From a virus: a stretch of DNA of 64,000 nucleotides. The stretch covers positions 62,001-126,000 of IMG/VR virus record IMGVR_UViG_3300037316_000027; one strand, written 5' to 3'. The position numbers and the translations under genes were made by a program. Of this stretch, positions 6,857 to 14,150 are shown in pieces. The notes beneath the pieces were generated by a model. It did no database searches. It saw only the letters and a program-made list of their open reading frames with translations, and was not told the DNA's origin. Numbering within the stretch: position 1 is the first letter of the stretch; every line of letters begins with the position of its first letter.

Positions 6857-7166
6857 AGCCATCTCGCTCCGGATCGTAATTTTGCCAGCCGTCCGCATAC
6901 GCCTCGCCGACCAGTCTGTCAAATGCCTCGTCGGCGGCGAACGTGGAGTGCACCGTCTCGGATTTCTCCGGCCATGTCTTCGGCGTGTCGCCCTCGTGCG
7001 GAGGGTCTAACACTCCCGGCAGAAACGACGCGGCCTTGAAGAACGTGCCGTAGTGCTGGATGCGAACGTCGCCCAGCTCGGTGTCGCGCCCGGTGCCACG
7101 CTTTAGCATGAGCATGCGGACAGCGTCGCCGGAATACTTCGGTTCGGTCCAGAGGCTCACGTTCAC
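6846..7166 (-). CDS. Unknown protein, 106 residues
   Basis: It begins MNVSLWTEPKYSGDAVRM at an ATGA overlap. The second half has ...EAFDRLVGEAYADGWQNYDPE, a helix ending in a Trp/Tyr motif typical of small phage proteins. No domain is recognised and function is unknown. Confidence 0.75.
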   Translation of the reverse strand: MNVSLWTEPKYSGDAVRMLMLKRGTGRDTELGDVRIQHYGTFFKAASFLPGVLDPPHEGDTPKTWPEKSETVHSTFAADEAFDRLVGEAYADGWQNYDPERDGYGA

Positions 7167-7450
7167 TCGCCTTCGCCGAACTCGCAGCCCGGATAACGGT
7201 AAGACAGATGGATGACGCCCTCGGCATCAGCATACCGGACCGGGTGACAGTGCTCGGTCCAGCGCGCGATGGCGGCATCGCGAGCGCGACGCTCGGCATC
7301 GCCAAGCGGCTCCGGGATGTTGATGATATGCGCACTAGCTCCCGGCGAAAACAAGAGCGGCGGAGCGAGCCGGATGGTGATGTCCTCGGCCTCAGCCGAC
7401 GAAGTAGACAGCGCCGCCACGAAGACGACGACTAGAACCGGGTGTTTCAT
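7163..7450 (-). CDS. Exported protein, 95 residues
   Basis: A classical signal peptide (MKHPVLVVVFVAALSTSSAEA) precedes a mature domain of about 74 residues. That domain has two Cys that could form a disulfide (EHCHPV and YPGCEF). The sequence DAAIARWTEHCHPVR resembles small secreted proteins of alphaproteobacterial phages. It should act in the periplasm. Function is unknown. Confidence 0.8.
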   Translation of the reverse strand: MKHPVLVVVFVAALSTSSAEAEDITIRLAPPLLFSPGASAHIINIPEPLGDAERRARDAAIARWTEHCHPVRYADAEGVIHLSYRYPGCEFGEGE

Positions 7451-7635
7451 TTGATCTCCCTAAATGAGCGTATGGCGTTCACGCTCTCCCAGTTGACTGT
7501 GTAGAGGCCCGCCCACGCCGCGAACTGCACGCGCTCACACGTACCGAAATACGTCAGCGTGAAACAGTTGCGTGGCATAGCCGACAACGCAGCGGCCTGC
7601 ACGAAGGCTGCGAAAACCAGCGCGGCGATCTTCAT
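7447..7635 (-). CDS. Exported small protein, 62 residues
   Basis: It starts MKIAALVFAAFVQAAALSA, a clear signal peptide or anchor. A short mature part follows with two Cys and several aromatic residues. The ATGA overlaps on both sides make it part of the same transcript as the next exported protein. Function is unknown. Confidence 0.75.
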   Translation of the reverse strand: MKIAALVFAAFVQAAALSAMPRNCFTLTYFGTCERVQFAAWAGLYTVNWESVNAIRSFREIK

Positions 7636-7814
7636 GCCACCCTCACTGCGTTGTTGTGAAGGTCCTGCCGGAGGTTCTGCGCTACGCGCTCGGCAACCGC
7701 CGGTCGCGCGTAGCGGCCGACTGTCTCCCAGATACGCCCGACCCGAACGCCGCTCGGCAGTTTGCCGGCGAGGGTCATGCACACTTGGACCTTGAATTTC
7801 GGCTTGCGGGTCAT
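7632..7814 (-). CDS. Small basic protein, 60 residues
   Basis: The product MTRKPKFKVQVCMTLAGK... is basic, with an N-terminal beta-strand and a C-terminal helix (VAERVAQNLRQDLHNN). It could be a small nucleic-acid-binding protein, but there is no family match. It overlaps both neighbours by 4 nt. Confidence 0.7.
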   Translation of the reverse strand: MTRKPKFKVQVCMTLAGKLPSGVRVGRIWETVGRYARPAVAERVAQNLRQDLHNNAVRVA

Positions 7815-8017
7815 TTGCTGTTCCTTGCGGTTTCACTAGCCAGATCACTGGCGATGCGGTCACTAACGTAGCGCAGGAACGTTTTGCGGTCCAGTTCTAC
7901 GTCGTCAAGACTGACATACGACGCCAGTGATTTCACCAAATCTGACACGGTAAGTTCGTGCTTGCGCAAGTCCCTGTCGTGATCGGCGCGTTCGTCTGGT
8001 GTGGCGTTGCGGGTCAT
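7811..8017 (-). CDS. Small charged helical protein; first gene of its transcript
   Basis: The 68-residue product (MTRNATPDERADHDRDLR...) is highly charged and helical. It is first behind the promoter at 8046-8074. The 8018-8104 gap upstream has no gene and contains that promoter. Function is unknown. Confidence 0.75.
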   Translation of the reverse strand: MTRNATPDERADHDRDLRKHELTVSDLVKSLASYVSLDDVELDRKTFLRYVSDRIASDLASETARNSK

Positions 8018-8045
8018 GTGTTGTTACCGTTCGTTGACATTCGTG

Positions 8046-8108
8046 GGTGTAGTCGTTCGCCGACATTCCGTCAATCCAAAACGTCGGCGGTGGTTAACGT
8101 CGGGTTAA
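8046..8108 (-). promoter_or_regulatory. Leftward promoter with TTAA-N7-TTAAC box
   Basis: Read on the minus strand: TTGACG at 8074-8069, a 17-nt spacer, and TACACC at 8051-8046. A box TTAA-N7-TTAACC lies upstream with its half-sites at 8108-8105 and 8097-8094. The second half-site starts 23 nt before the -35, as at most other promoters of this phage. The box centre is near -62 from the predicted start. The TTAA-N7-TTAAC pattern matches the CtrA consensus. Confidence 0.6.
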
Positions 8109-8365
8109 AAGAACTCGATCCGGGTCTGATCGTGAAACTTCGGCTCATTGTCGGCAGTGAATTCGATCCCGAAGCTTTTGCCCGGATCGACCTTGTCCTT
8201 GCTCAGATAGCCGAAGCCCCGGTACTGGCGAGCGTCCATCAGAACGCTTTCGACGAAGCTCTGAATGTGCTTACGGCCGTCCGCGTAGTCGTTCTCACTT
8301 GTACGGAACACGGCGTTGGCTTTCGCCTTCAGGGCGGCGAGATGGATCGTTGTGCGCTTGGACAT
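8105..8365 (-). CDS. Unknown protein, 86 residues
   Basis: It starts MSKRTTIHLAALKAKANAVF and has a central helix followed by strands (YRGFGYLSKDKV, SFGIEFTAD). Its TAA stop lies inside the TTAA-N7-TTAA box of the next promoter. It is compact and probably globular. Function is unknown. Confidence 0.8.
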   Translation of the reverse strand: MSKRTTIHLAALKAKANAVFRTSENDYADGRKHIQSFVESVLMDARQYRGFGYLSKDKVDPGKSFGIEFTADNEPKFHDQTRIEFF

Positions 8366-8371
8366 TTGATT

Positions 8372-8557
8372 TCAATCCTCGTCAATGGGTTCGTCGTGCC
8401 AGTAGTTCGGGTCGGTCAGCACGTCGGGGCGATACCCGGCGAGCTTTTGCTTTTCGCACTTGCTACAGGTGTAGCATAAGAAGATGTTGCGCGCGTCGTG
8501 CTGCGCCTCCGGGTATTCTCCGGAGCCGCAGGGACATTGCTGAAGTCTACGCGGCAT
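8372..8557 (-). CDS. Small zinc-binding protein, 61 residues
   Basis: It starts MPRRLQQCPCGSGEYPE at the ATG at 8557, which overlaps the upstream gene by 11 nt. CPCGSGE and CYTCSKCEK supply four or five Cys for one zinc site. The pattern is like small phage zinc ribbons. Function is unknown. Confidence 0.8.
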   Translation of the reverse strand: MPRRLQQCPCGSGEYPEAQHDARNIFLCYTCSKCEKQKLAGYRPDVLTDPNYWHDEPIDED

Positions 8558-8840
8558 GACACTCCCCACTCGCGATCAGGGTCGCTGCGGTCCGGCCGAA
8601 GAAGCCTTGCAGCTTCCAGCACAGGCCGGTGTTGATCAGGTGTTGCCACGCGGAGCGCAGCGCCTCAGCATCGTGGTCCTCGCCGTCGAAGCCTTCGCAG
8701 GCGGCGACCGCATCGTAGTCGGTCCAGACGCGTTGCTCTTCCAGCTTGACCCCGGCATCGTGCGCCATCTTCTTGGCGGCGGTCGGATATGGGGCGGGCT
8801 TCACGTCGCTCTTCAGTGTCGGTTTGCGTTTGGCAGTCAT
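8547..8840 (-). CDS. Unknown protein, 97 residues
   Basis: A basic N-terminal tail (MTAKRKPTLKSDVKPAPY) is followed by a helical region. That region contains EDHDAEALRSAWQHLINTG, LCWKLQGFFGRTA and a C-terminal Cys-His. The form 'W..Li..G..w.LqG..gR...' recurs in small phage proteins of unknown function. Confidence 0.8.
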   Translation of the reverse strand: MTAKRKPTLKSDVKPAPYPTAAKKMAHDAGVKLEEQRVWTDYDAVAACEGFDGEDHDAEALRSAWQHLINTGLCWKLQGFFGRTAATLIASGECHAA

Positions 8841-9046
8841 GGTAGCACCACTATGGTTTGGGATCGGCGCATGACGGCGATCCGGGTTGCCTCCTTGAGC
8901 GCGGAGGGATAGGTCTGATCGACTTTCGAGCTGACGAAGTGGTCGCGCTCTGTCACGCGGTCGGTTACCAGCTTGAAGGTCCAGTAGCCGCGACCGCGAG
9001 GCTTGCGCCCCATCACTCGCTCGTAAATTTCAGTGCTCACTTTCAT
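8837..9046 (-). CDS. Unknown protein, 69 residues; first gene behind leftward promoter
   Basis: It starts MKVSTEIYERVMGRKPRGRG, then a strand-rich basic domain (GYWTFKLVTDRV, YPSALKEATRIA). The -10 element lies only 7 nt before the ATG at 9046, so the transcript should be almost leaderless. Function is unknown. Confidence 0.75.
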   Translation of the reverse strand: MKVSTEIYERVMGRKPRGRGYWTFKLVTDRVTERDHFVSSKVDQTYPSALKEATRIAVMRRSQTIVVLP

Positions 9047-9052
9047 GCAGTC

Positions 9053-9114
9053 AACATACACCCTCCCGGAGCGCATGCAAGCCAAACCACTCGGCATAGT
9101 TAACGCTTGGTTAA
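9053..9114 (-). promoter_or_regulatory. Leftward promoter with TTAA-N7-TTAAC box
   Basis: Minus strand: TTGCAT at 9080-9075, a 16-nt spacer, and TATGTT at 9058-9053. The box spans 9114-9100 with seven bases between the TTAA half-sites. Its second half-site starts exactly 23 nt before the -35. The core resembles the rightward promoter at 9168-9195: both have TTGCA, a GGGAG-containing spacer and GTGTATGTTG. The two form an inverted pair. Confidence 0.7.
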
Positions 9115-9133
9115 CGCCTGCGGCACAGGGGTC

Positions 9134-9195
9134 TTTACGATCTGTTAACCACCCTGAGCGGCTTTGCTTGCAGGTTCTACGGGAGAGTGTATGTT
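9134..9195 (+). promoter_or_regulatory. Rightward promoter with TTTA-N7-TTAACC box
   Basis: TTGCAG at 9168-9173, a 16-nt spacer, and TATGTT at 9190-9195. The half-sites TTTA at 9134 and TTAACC at 9145 are 7 nt apart. The second starts 23 nt before the -35, so the box centre lies near -61. This promoter drives the plus-strand block 9230-11365. Confidence 0.7.
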
Positions 9196-9229
9196 GTGGA
9201 TATCGAGAAACGAACAAGGACATCAGCAC

Positions 9230-9643
9230 ATGCTTTACGTTTCAACAGTACGCAGCTCGGTAGACGACAAACTCCTGAGCGCAGTTGCGACCAGCGAATA
9301 CCATCCCGATTTCGAAACCCGGAACGACTGGAAAACATTCGAAGAGGCGAAGGAAGTCGCCGCCGTTCTTGGTGCCGACTACGTCGCGACCGATGCCGGT
9401 CAATGGACTTCGCCCCGGTACGACGTGATCAAGCTGCCGAAAGTCGGCGACAAGATCAGCAAGGCATTCAACGGCGACAGCTATCCGAGCGGTACGATCA
9501 AGTCGATCAGCAAGTCGCTCCGGGTGATCATCACCGACGAAGGCGAAAAGTTCTACCGCATCCGGGAGACCGGGAGCTGGCGCAACAACGGCACGTGGTT
9601 CTTGACCCCGGGCCACGTCTACACTCAGAACCCCTCATTCTAA
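9230..9643 (+). CDS. Unknown protein, 137 residues
   Basis: I chose the ATG at 9230 because AAGGA lies about 9 nt upstream; an in-frame ATG at 9191 is possible. The product has an N-terminal alpha/beta part and a C-terminal strand-rich part (VGDKISKAFNGDSYPSG, SKSLRVIITDEG, FYRIRETGSWR) that looks like a small barrel. Similar 'VGDpVS..inGD.yP.G.I..is' domains occur in phages. Function is unknown. Confidence 0.85.
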   Translation: MLYVSTVRSSVDDKLLSAVATSEYHPDFETRNDWKTFEEAKEVAAVLGADYVATDAGQWTSPRYDVIKLPKVGDKISKAFNGDSYPSGTIKSISKSLRVIITDEGEKFYRIRETGSWRNNGTWFLTPGHVYTQNPSF

Positions 9644-9653
9644 GGAACGCACC

Positions 9654-9878
9654 ATGCTGCCGAAAGTCATCAACTTCATCCCTCGTGGCCACTGCGGGTT
9701 TCTCCCGCAGCGGTACTTCTACCGCGTCGTCGGGAAGCGCGCGCCCAAGAAGGGCGAGTTCTATCTGTCCGGCGCGATCGTCGAAGCTTACGAGGCCCTG
9801 TTCGACATGGCGGACGAATACACCATCGTCGAAAAGGCCCATCGGGCCAAGACGATTACGATTGAGGTTCCAGCATGA
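9654..9878 (+). CDS. Unknown protein, 74 residues
   Basis: It starts MLPKVINFIPRGHCGFLPQR, then YFYRVVGKRAPKKGEFYLSG, a beta-rich pattern, and ends in a helix plus strand. The form 'kyYRv.g..PKkGEfYLSGA' recurs in phage proteins of unknown function. It overlaps the next gene by ATGA. Confidence 0.8.
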   Translation: MLPKVINFIPRGHCGFLPQRYFYRVVGKRAPKKGEFYLSGAIVEAYEALFDMADEYTIVEKAHRAKTITIEVPA

Positions 9879-10045
9879 CCCGGCCGGTCGAAATGTCCGA
9901 AGGGTTCGCCGCGTTCTACGTCGGCGCGAACAAGAAGTGGCGCGTCGCACGCGACGCCCGGGGTGAGATAATTCTGTGCGAGACCGAAGCTCTCGCGAAC
10001 TCTGTCGCCCGCTACCGCAGGCGTCGTCTGAAAATCTGGAGCTGA
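9875..10045 (+). CDS. Small basic protein, 56 residues
   Basis: The product MTRPVEMSEGFAAFYVGANK... is basic at the C-terminus (RYRRRRLKIWS). It starts at an ATGA overlap. The strand-like VARDARGEIILCETE suggests a small alpha/beta fold. Function is unknown. Confidence 0.75.
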   Translation: MTRPVEMSEGFAAFYVGANKKWRVARDARGEIILCETEALANSVARYRRRRLKIWS

Positions 10046-10049
10046 GAAA

Positions 10050-10343
10050 ATGCCGAAATTTACCGCCCTCTCTATCGAAGACCTTTTCACCGCAGAACGC
10101 GACGCCGGTCGCGTCGCCCGCAAGGTCGAGTACATCGTCGCATGCGAAGCGAGCGATGGCACTTGGTGCGAATTCGACGCCGATACCCTTCTGCACGCGA
10201 GCCTTCTGGCGGACAATGCAGTCGATAAGCTCGGGGCTCGCGGCTGCTCGGTTTGGCGCGTGCGCCTGATCGATGGTAAGCTCGTGGGCACCAGCGGACA
10301 GCTCCCCGGTCGGCTTCCCTTGTATAAACACTTCGCTGCTTGA
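10050..10343 (+). CDS. Unknown protein, 97 residues
   Basis: It starts MPKFTALSIEDLFTAERDAG, preceded by a weak ribosome-binding site (GAGAAA). The central part (YIVACEASDGTWCEFDAD) and the end (VWRVRLIDGKLVGTS) look like a beta-strand framework. Function is unknown. Confidence 0.75.
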   Translation: MPKFTALSIEDLFTAERDAGRVARKVEYIVACEASDGTWCEFDADTLLHASLLADNAVDKLGARGCSVWRVRLIDGKLVGTSGQLPGRLPLYKHFAA

Positions 10344-10396
10344 ACCCCAAGCTGTCCCTCGTTCGACGACAGCGCCAACTTCTAACGGAGCAAACC

Positions 10397-10594
10397 ATGA
10401 GCAAGATCACGTACCATGCCGAAGATGAAACCGATACCAAGGTTCGCGTCTATTCTGGTGGCCTTCGCGTCGGCACCATCAAGCAGGAGACCGAGGCTGG
10501 TAGCGAAGGCTATCGCTACTACCCGAAGGGCAACAAGTACGGCGGCGACTTCTACAAGTCGCTGGCCGCGTGCAAACGATCACTGGAGGGTTGA
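10397..10594 (+). CDS. Unknown protein, 65 residues
   Basis: The ATG at 10397 follows a GGAG ribosome-binding site. The product (MSKITYHAEDETDTKVRVYS...) is strand-rich and contains EGYRYYPKGNKYGGDFYKSL. The '.YyPkg...g.ff.tl.acK.SLe' form is widespread in small alphaproteobacterial and phage proteins of unknown function. Confidence 0.8.
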   Translation: MSKITYHAEDETDTKVRVYSGGLRVGTIKQETEAGSEGYRYYPKGNKYGGDFYKSLAACKRSLEG

Positions 10595-10597
10595 GCC

Positions 10598-10996
10598 GTG
10601 GCAAAACACTGGAGCGATGTTCTGGTCTGTCAGTGCGGCAAGCGATTTCGATCGATGTCGGCTGAGGCCGTGCACCGGCACAACTTCCCGGCGCTCTGTC
10701 GGCGCAAGCCGAAGGCCGCGTGGGAAGTCGTCGCTGGGCTGGAGTGGACGCGCAAGCAGGACGGCTTCGATAACTCGGGTCGTCCGATGTACGAATACGA
10801 GGCGCACCATGGGAAAATTCATTTCGACATCGTCAAGAGCACGGACGCCGGGTTCGGCATCAGCGTGCATGACGGCGAGAAGTATCTGACCCATCACTTC
10901 GGCATCGAATGGCGGCGCACGCTTGGCAATTGTCAGGCCCGCGCCGTGCAGATCATGAACCTTGTTAGAGCAAAGGAAAAGTCATGCACGGTCTAG
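10598..10996 (+). CDS. Zinc-finger-like unknown protein, 132 residues
   Basis: A GTG start lies 4 nt after the previous stop. Residues 8-35 hold CQCGKRFRSMSAEAVHRH and a later Cys, an arrangement that could bind zinc. The rest is strand-rich and contains KSTDAGFGISVHDGEKY. Function is unknown; nucleic-acid binding is possible. Confidence 0.75.
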   Translation: MAKHWSDVLVCQCGKRFRSMSAEAVHRHNFPALCRRKPKAAWEVVAGLEWTRKQDGFDNSGRPMYEYEAHHGKIHFDIVKSTDAGFGISVHDGEKYLTHHFGIEWRRTLGNCQARAVQIMNLVRAKEKSCTV

Positions 10997-11214
10997 GTGA
11001 GATCAGGCGGATGAACAATAATCTCTCGCGTAACGGTCGGGGGTCGCCGTGGGAAGTTCGTTGGCCCACACGCTGGCCCGCGTCCGGCGAAAGAATTTTC
11101 AGTGTCGTCCGTGTCGCGGACGGCGTGGTCGAAAGTACGCACCCCAAACTCAGATTGGCCCGGCGCGCTGTCGTGACCCTGATCAAAAACGGGGAGCGCA
11201 CCGATGGTGCTTGA
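10984..11214 (+). CDS. Unknown basic protein, 76 residues
   Basis: It starts MHGLGEIRRMNNNLSRNGRG 9 nt after AAGGA. It is Arg/Trp-rich and ends in a basic helix (KLRLARRAVVTLIKNGER). It overlaps both neighbours. Function is unknown. Confidence 0.75.
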   Translation: MHGLGEIRRMNNNLSRNGRGSPWEVRWPTRWPASGERIFSVVRVADGVVESTHPKLRLARRAVVTLIKNGERTDGA

Positions 11215-11365
11215 CATTCACGACGAGATCATTTTGGAGCTTGCGCGGCTCCAACGGGCGGCCTTTGACGCCGTCCGCAAGCGCTGTGCTGAACAACAGC
11301 TCGGCGAGGCTTGGGTCGATTTCGAAACCGCCCATGTCGATGAACATCCGCGCAAGACTGCGTGA
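11204..11365 (+). CDS. Small helical protein, 53 residues
   Basis: The product MVLDIHDEIILELARLQRAA... is mostly one or two amphipathic helices. It is the last gene of the rightward block and converges on the minus-strand gene at 11412. I saw no clear terminator in the 46-bp gap. Function is unknown. Confidence 0.65.
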   Translation: MVLDIHDEIILELARLQRAAFDAVRKRCAEQQLGEAWVDFETAHVDEHPRKTA

Positions 11366-11411
11366 CCTTTTCGCTGATCTTTTCGCGGCATCGTTTTTCA
11401 TAATTCGGCCA

Positions 11412-11624
11412 TCAATTGCCCGGGATGCAGTCGGGATCGCATTGATTGAAGATCGTCGGCGGCTCCGGCTTCGGCGGCTCGGCCTTGTAGGCGCTCTTGA
11501 GCATATCGGCCGCGATCAGCTCGAAGTTGTCCCAGTTCTTCGAGTTGCTGGCTGTCAGCTCCGCCATGTCCCGCAGCATCTTCGCGGCCCCTGCCACGTC
11601 CATAATCTGGGTCACCTTAGCCAT
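11412..11624 (-). CDS. Unknown protein, 70 residues
   Basis: It starts MAKVTQIMDVAGAAKMLRDM and forms a helical N-terminal part followed by a Pro-rich tail with two Cys (NQCDPDCIPGN). It is the last gene of the long leftward transcript and overlaps the previous one by 8 nt. Function is unknown. Confidence 0.75.
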   Translation of the reverse strand: MAKVTQIMDVAGAAKMLRDMAELTASNSKNWDNFELIAADMLKSAYKAEPPKPEPPTIFNQCDPDCIPGN

Positions 11625-11979
11625 TTTGACCCCGCGCGGCGGCGATGACGTTCGCGTTGTCCTTGACGACCACGCTCTTGACCGCCTTGGCGACCTTGGT
11701 GAGCCCAGCCATGAGCCCGACCGGCGCAAGCGGGGCAACCCCACCCCGCTTCTTGCCGTGCGTTGGGTAGACCTTGCTACGCGCTACACCAGTGTACTGA
11801 CGACCGAGGAAGACCGGCCGCGCCTTGCGGTCACCGACCGGCTTGTGCGGGACCTGTGGCCCTTCGGAACGAACGCCCTTGACCGCGACCCTCTCGCCGG
11901 CCACGGCGATGAATGTCTTGGCATTGCGGTACGCCTTCTGAGGCGAGCGGTTTCGTTTCGTGCGGCGTGTCTTAGCCAT
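11617..11979 (-). CDS. Highly basic protein, 120 residues
   Basis: The N-terminal half is packed with Lys and Arg (MAKTRRTKRNRSPQKAYRN...). The C-terminal half has a hydrophobic Gly/Ala/Val stretch (APVGLMAGLTKVAKAVKSV). Such composition fits a nucleic-acid- or membrane-binding phage protein. It has no domain match. Confidence 0.75.
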   Translation of the reverse strand: MAKTRRTKRNRSPQKAYRNAKTFIAVAGERVAVKGVRSEGPQVPHKPVGDRKARPVFLGRQYTGVARSKVYPTHGKKRGGVAPLAPVGLMAGLTKVAKAVKSVVVKDNANVIAAARGQNG

Positions 11980-12205
11980 CTGCTAATTTCCTGTCTAGTT
12001 TGGCGTTCATTGTCCGGAGGCGATCGAAGAAAACCTTTTCGATGTCCGCCCCGGCGCGAAGCAGCTTCTCGCCGGGGATCATCTCTTGAACTTGAGCGGT
12101 GCGACTACCCGCCGAAAAATCAACGATGCGAAAGAAAATCCCCTCGCTGGTTCGTGACAGGCAAAGCTCACGTTTCTCGGGGATGGCCCGGTAAAGCTCA
12201 TTCAA
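11972..12205 (-). CDS. Unknown protein, 77 residues
   Basis: It starts MNELYRAIPEKRELCLSRTS, strand-rich, and ends in a charged helix (IEKVFFDRLRTMNAKLDRK). AAGGAG lies about 19 nt upstream, followed by a 9-codon frame (MIRKEMNCT), so translation may be relayed. Function is unknown. Confidence 0.7.
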   Translation of the reverse strand: MNELYRAIPEKRELCLSRTSEGIFFRIVDFSAGSRTAQVQEMIPGEKLLRAGADIEKVFFDRLRTMNAKLDRKLADG

Positions 12206-12241
12206 GTACAGTTCATCTCCTTGCGAATCATGCCTATCCGG

Positions 12242-12511
12242 TTAAAACCCATAGCCGCCAACCCTTGATGGTGCGGCAGCGTCGCCGAGCCAAGCCCACG
12301 GCCCCAGCTTGTACATCGTGACCCAATAAGCTGGCCACGTAGCTGCGATGATCGGGCCAAAAACAATAGTGACACTTGTGCGGGTAAAAGGAGGATAGTC
12401 GGGCACACCCTTGAGCCACACGAACTCCCAATGCAGCAAGGTTAGGATGCCGAGCGTGACGTAGAGCGCGAGGGCCTTAGTCGCTAGTCGTCTCACTCCG
12501 ATTTGCGTCAT
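12242..12511 (-). CDS. Small membrane protein, two helices
   Basis: The 89-residue product has hydrophobic segments at about residues 12-34 (LALYVTLGILTLLHWEFVW) and 46-66. Both are Trp-rich. It starts at an ATGA overlap. It is one of many tiny membrane proteins in this operon. Function is unknown. Confidence 0.75.
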   Translation of the reverse strand: MTQIGVRRLATKALALYVTLGILTLLHWEFVWLKGVPDYPPFTRTSVTIVFGPIIAATWPAYWVTMYKLGPWAWLGDAAAPSRVGGYGF

Positions 12512-12720
12512 GATCTAGTCTCCTTGGGTGACAACCGGATAGGCATGTTGCGAATGATGGAGCCAGCCTGCTTTTGCCGCTCGGCCAAAAACGCGGTGAC
12601 CATTCCGGCTGGCATTGGTCCGAACACCACGGTCCCGGGACGATCGTTCTCGCGCTCGATCACGTAGGAGCCCGCCAGTTCGTGTCGGACGCCCCACGTA
12701 TATCGAATAAAGTTATCCAT
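12508..12720 (-). CDS. Unknown protein, 70 residues
   Basis: The ATG at 12720 overlaps the upstream stop by 8 nt. The product (MDNFIRYTWGVRHELAGSYV...) ends with basic and Pro residues. Its 3' part includes one copy of the 15-bp sequence AACCGGATAGGCATG that also occurs at 12229-12243 and 18517-18531. Function is unknown. Confidence 0.75.
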   Translation of the reverse strand: MDNFIRYTWGVRHELAGSYVIERENDRPGTVVFGPMPAGMVTAFLAERQKQAGSIIRNMPIRLSPKETRS

Positions 12721-13081
12721 CGACAGTGCGGTAGTCGAGACCACCGTCCGTGTTCTTAGCGATGAATTCTTCAAGCCGGTCGATCAGATCGTGGGCCACG
12801 TGGTAGTTGAGCCCAATCGCGTTGTGCACTTCAGTCCGCGCGCGAAGCTCGTCAAGAAGCTGGCGCGTCGTAGCGCAGCCGAGCTGAGGCTCGTTGGGTG
12901 TCAGCGTGAAGTCCACCGCCGGCTTGGCGATTTCCTCGGCATAGTCCTTGAACCATGGGGCGATGTCCTGCGTGAGCGCCGCGAAGTGCTTCGCCTGCGC
13001 GGCAGCTTCATTCGGCGAAAAGCTCGCCCGCATCACAAGGCCCAGCCCCCGCAGGAGCAATTGTTCCGCCGACGTTGCCAT
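12713..13081 (-). CDS. Helical unknown protein, 122 residues
   Basis: It starts MATSAEQLLLRGLGLVMRAS with a GAAGGAAAG ribosome-binding site in the overlap with the upstream frame. It is almost wholly helical (AAAQAKHFAALTQDIAPWF, CATTRQLLDELRARTEV). The overall look is like small phage regulators, with no helix-turn-helix evident. Function is unknown. Confidence 0.8.
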   Translation of the reverse strand: MATSAEQLLLRGLGLVMRASFSPNEAAAQAKHFAALTQDIAPWFKDYAEEIAKPAVDFTLTPNEPQLGCATTRQLLDELRARTEVHNAIGLNYHVAHDLIDRLEEFIAKNTDGGLDYRTVDG

Positions 13082-13214
13082 GATCTTTCCTTCTCGGTTG
13101 AATGGTGCAGTAGATCGAGCCGTTCTCGACGCGCGCGTAGCTGATATGAACTAGCTCACCTTCGACGATCAAGTCAAGCAGGTATTTTCGTTCACATTCA
13201 TTTAGACAGCGCAT
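13008..13214 (-). CDS. Unknown protein, 68 residues
   Basis: It starts MRCLNECERKYLLDLIVEGE. The first 45 residues look real (helix, then strands ISYARVENGSIYCTIQPRR). The last 24 lie in an out-of-frame overlap of 74 nt with the next gene and look random. The natural stop may have been lost by a small frameshift. Function is unknown. Confidence 0.6.
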   Translation of the reverse strand: MRCLNECERKYLLDLIVEGELVHISYARVENGSIYCTIQPRRKDHGNVGGTIAPAGAGPCDAGELFAE

Positions 13215-13944
13215 CGGGGTCCGGGTTCATCTCGCTAGGGGCATGGTCATCCGTCGAGCCCTTGTAGCTTATCCGATCGCTGAGCGGGTCCGCTATGGTA
13301 GCGTAGAGCGTCTTGTCTGGCCCGGTGAAGTGGTAACCGTTCCCAGTGATGGCGGGCTCGACCGCGCGCGTCGGGTCAGACAGGATTGCCTTCGCAGCCG
13401 CGACCGTTGTGGCGTCGGGGCTCTTCCATGCGCCGGCTGACCCAGCTCCTAGGAAGTCGCCCCCGTGCCCATTGAACGGTGCCTCCGGAGTGATCGTGAG
13501 ACCGGTATCGACATAGACGCGTCCTGACGAGTGGTCAGCAAACTTGGTCTCGTACAGGAGCAGGTACGTCAACCAATCGCTGACCGTGGTGGGTTGGTTG
13601 GTTCCGGTGCGCCTCGCGACGCGAGCCGCGTGTGCCGCTGCATTGGTAAAGCCCCATCGATTGAGCGGGGTGCGACCTTGAAGCTTGCGCTGGATGTTCA
13701 CGCGCTCCAGTTGGCGCGGTGTCAGGAAGATCGAGGGCTTACGCTTGCCGAAGACTGGCGGCGCGTTGCGGAGCCAGTAAGCGACGATGCCCCCATCCCG
13801 GAAGCGCTCCCGCATCTTCTCGAACCCGGCCGGATCGAGCGGCGTGGGATGGTCGATCCCGGAAGATTTCGAGCGGGGCCAGCAGAAGAACGTGGCAAGT
13901 GCGGCCATGGTCATGCTGAGGACAAAAATCTCGAAGGGGGTCAT
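13198..13944 (-). CDS. Membrane-anchored unknown protein, 248 residues
   Basis: The ATG at 13944 overlaps the upstream stop by ATGA. An N-terminal transmembrane helix (FEIFVLSMTMAALATFF, residues 4-20) is followed by a soluble domain of about 225 residues. Helical segments include LTPRQLERVNIQRKLQG and VSDWLTYLLLYE. The orientation suggests a cytoplasmic or periplasmic domain tethered to the inner membrane. No family is recognised. Confidence 0.75.
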   Translation of the reverse strand: MTPFEIFVLSMTMAALATFFCWPRSKSSGIDHPTPLDPAGFEKMRERFRDGGIVAYWLRNAPPVFGKRKPSIFLTPRQLERVNIQRKLQGRTPLNRWGFTNAAAHAARVARRTGTNQPTTVSDWLTYLLLYETKFADHSSGRVYVDTGLTITPEAPFNGHGGDFLGAGSAGAWKSPDATTVAAAKAILSDPTRAVEPAITGNGYHFTGPDKTLYATIADPLSDRISYKGSTDDHAPSEMNPDPDALSK

Positions 13945-14150
13945 GTGCCATCCAATGTAGTGCGCCACTGAAACGAAGCTCGGTGTGCGTCGTTGAAGTA
14001 GACCGGGGCCATGCGATCGCTGAACGAATTGAAATAGTATAGCAGCTTCTTTTCGGCTACCCACCGTATAGACCAGCCGGGCCGCATCAATTCATCGTTG
14101 CGAATGAAGCCGCCGTGTTCTGCCGTGTGGGTCGCGCTATTCAGGTCCAT
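13941..14150 (-). CDS. Unknown protein, 69 residues
   Basis: It starts MDLNSATHTAEHGGFIRNDE inside the end of the upstream gene. It is rich in aromatic residues (WSIRWVAEKKLLYYFNSF). ATGA overlap with the next gene. Function is unknown. Confidence 0.7.
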   Translation of the reverse strand: MDLNSATHTAEHGGFIRNDELMRPGWSIRWVAEKKLLYYFNSFSDRMAPVYFNDAHRASFQWRTTLDGT

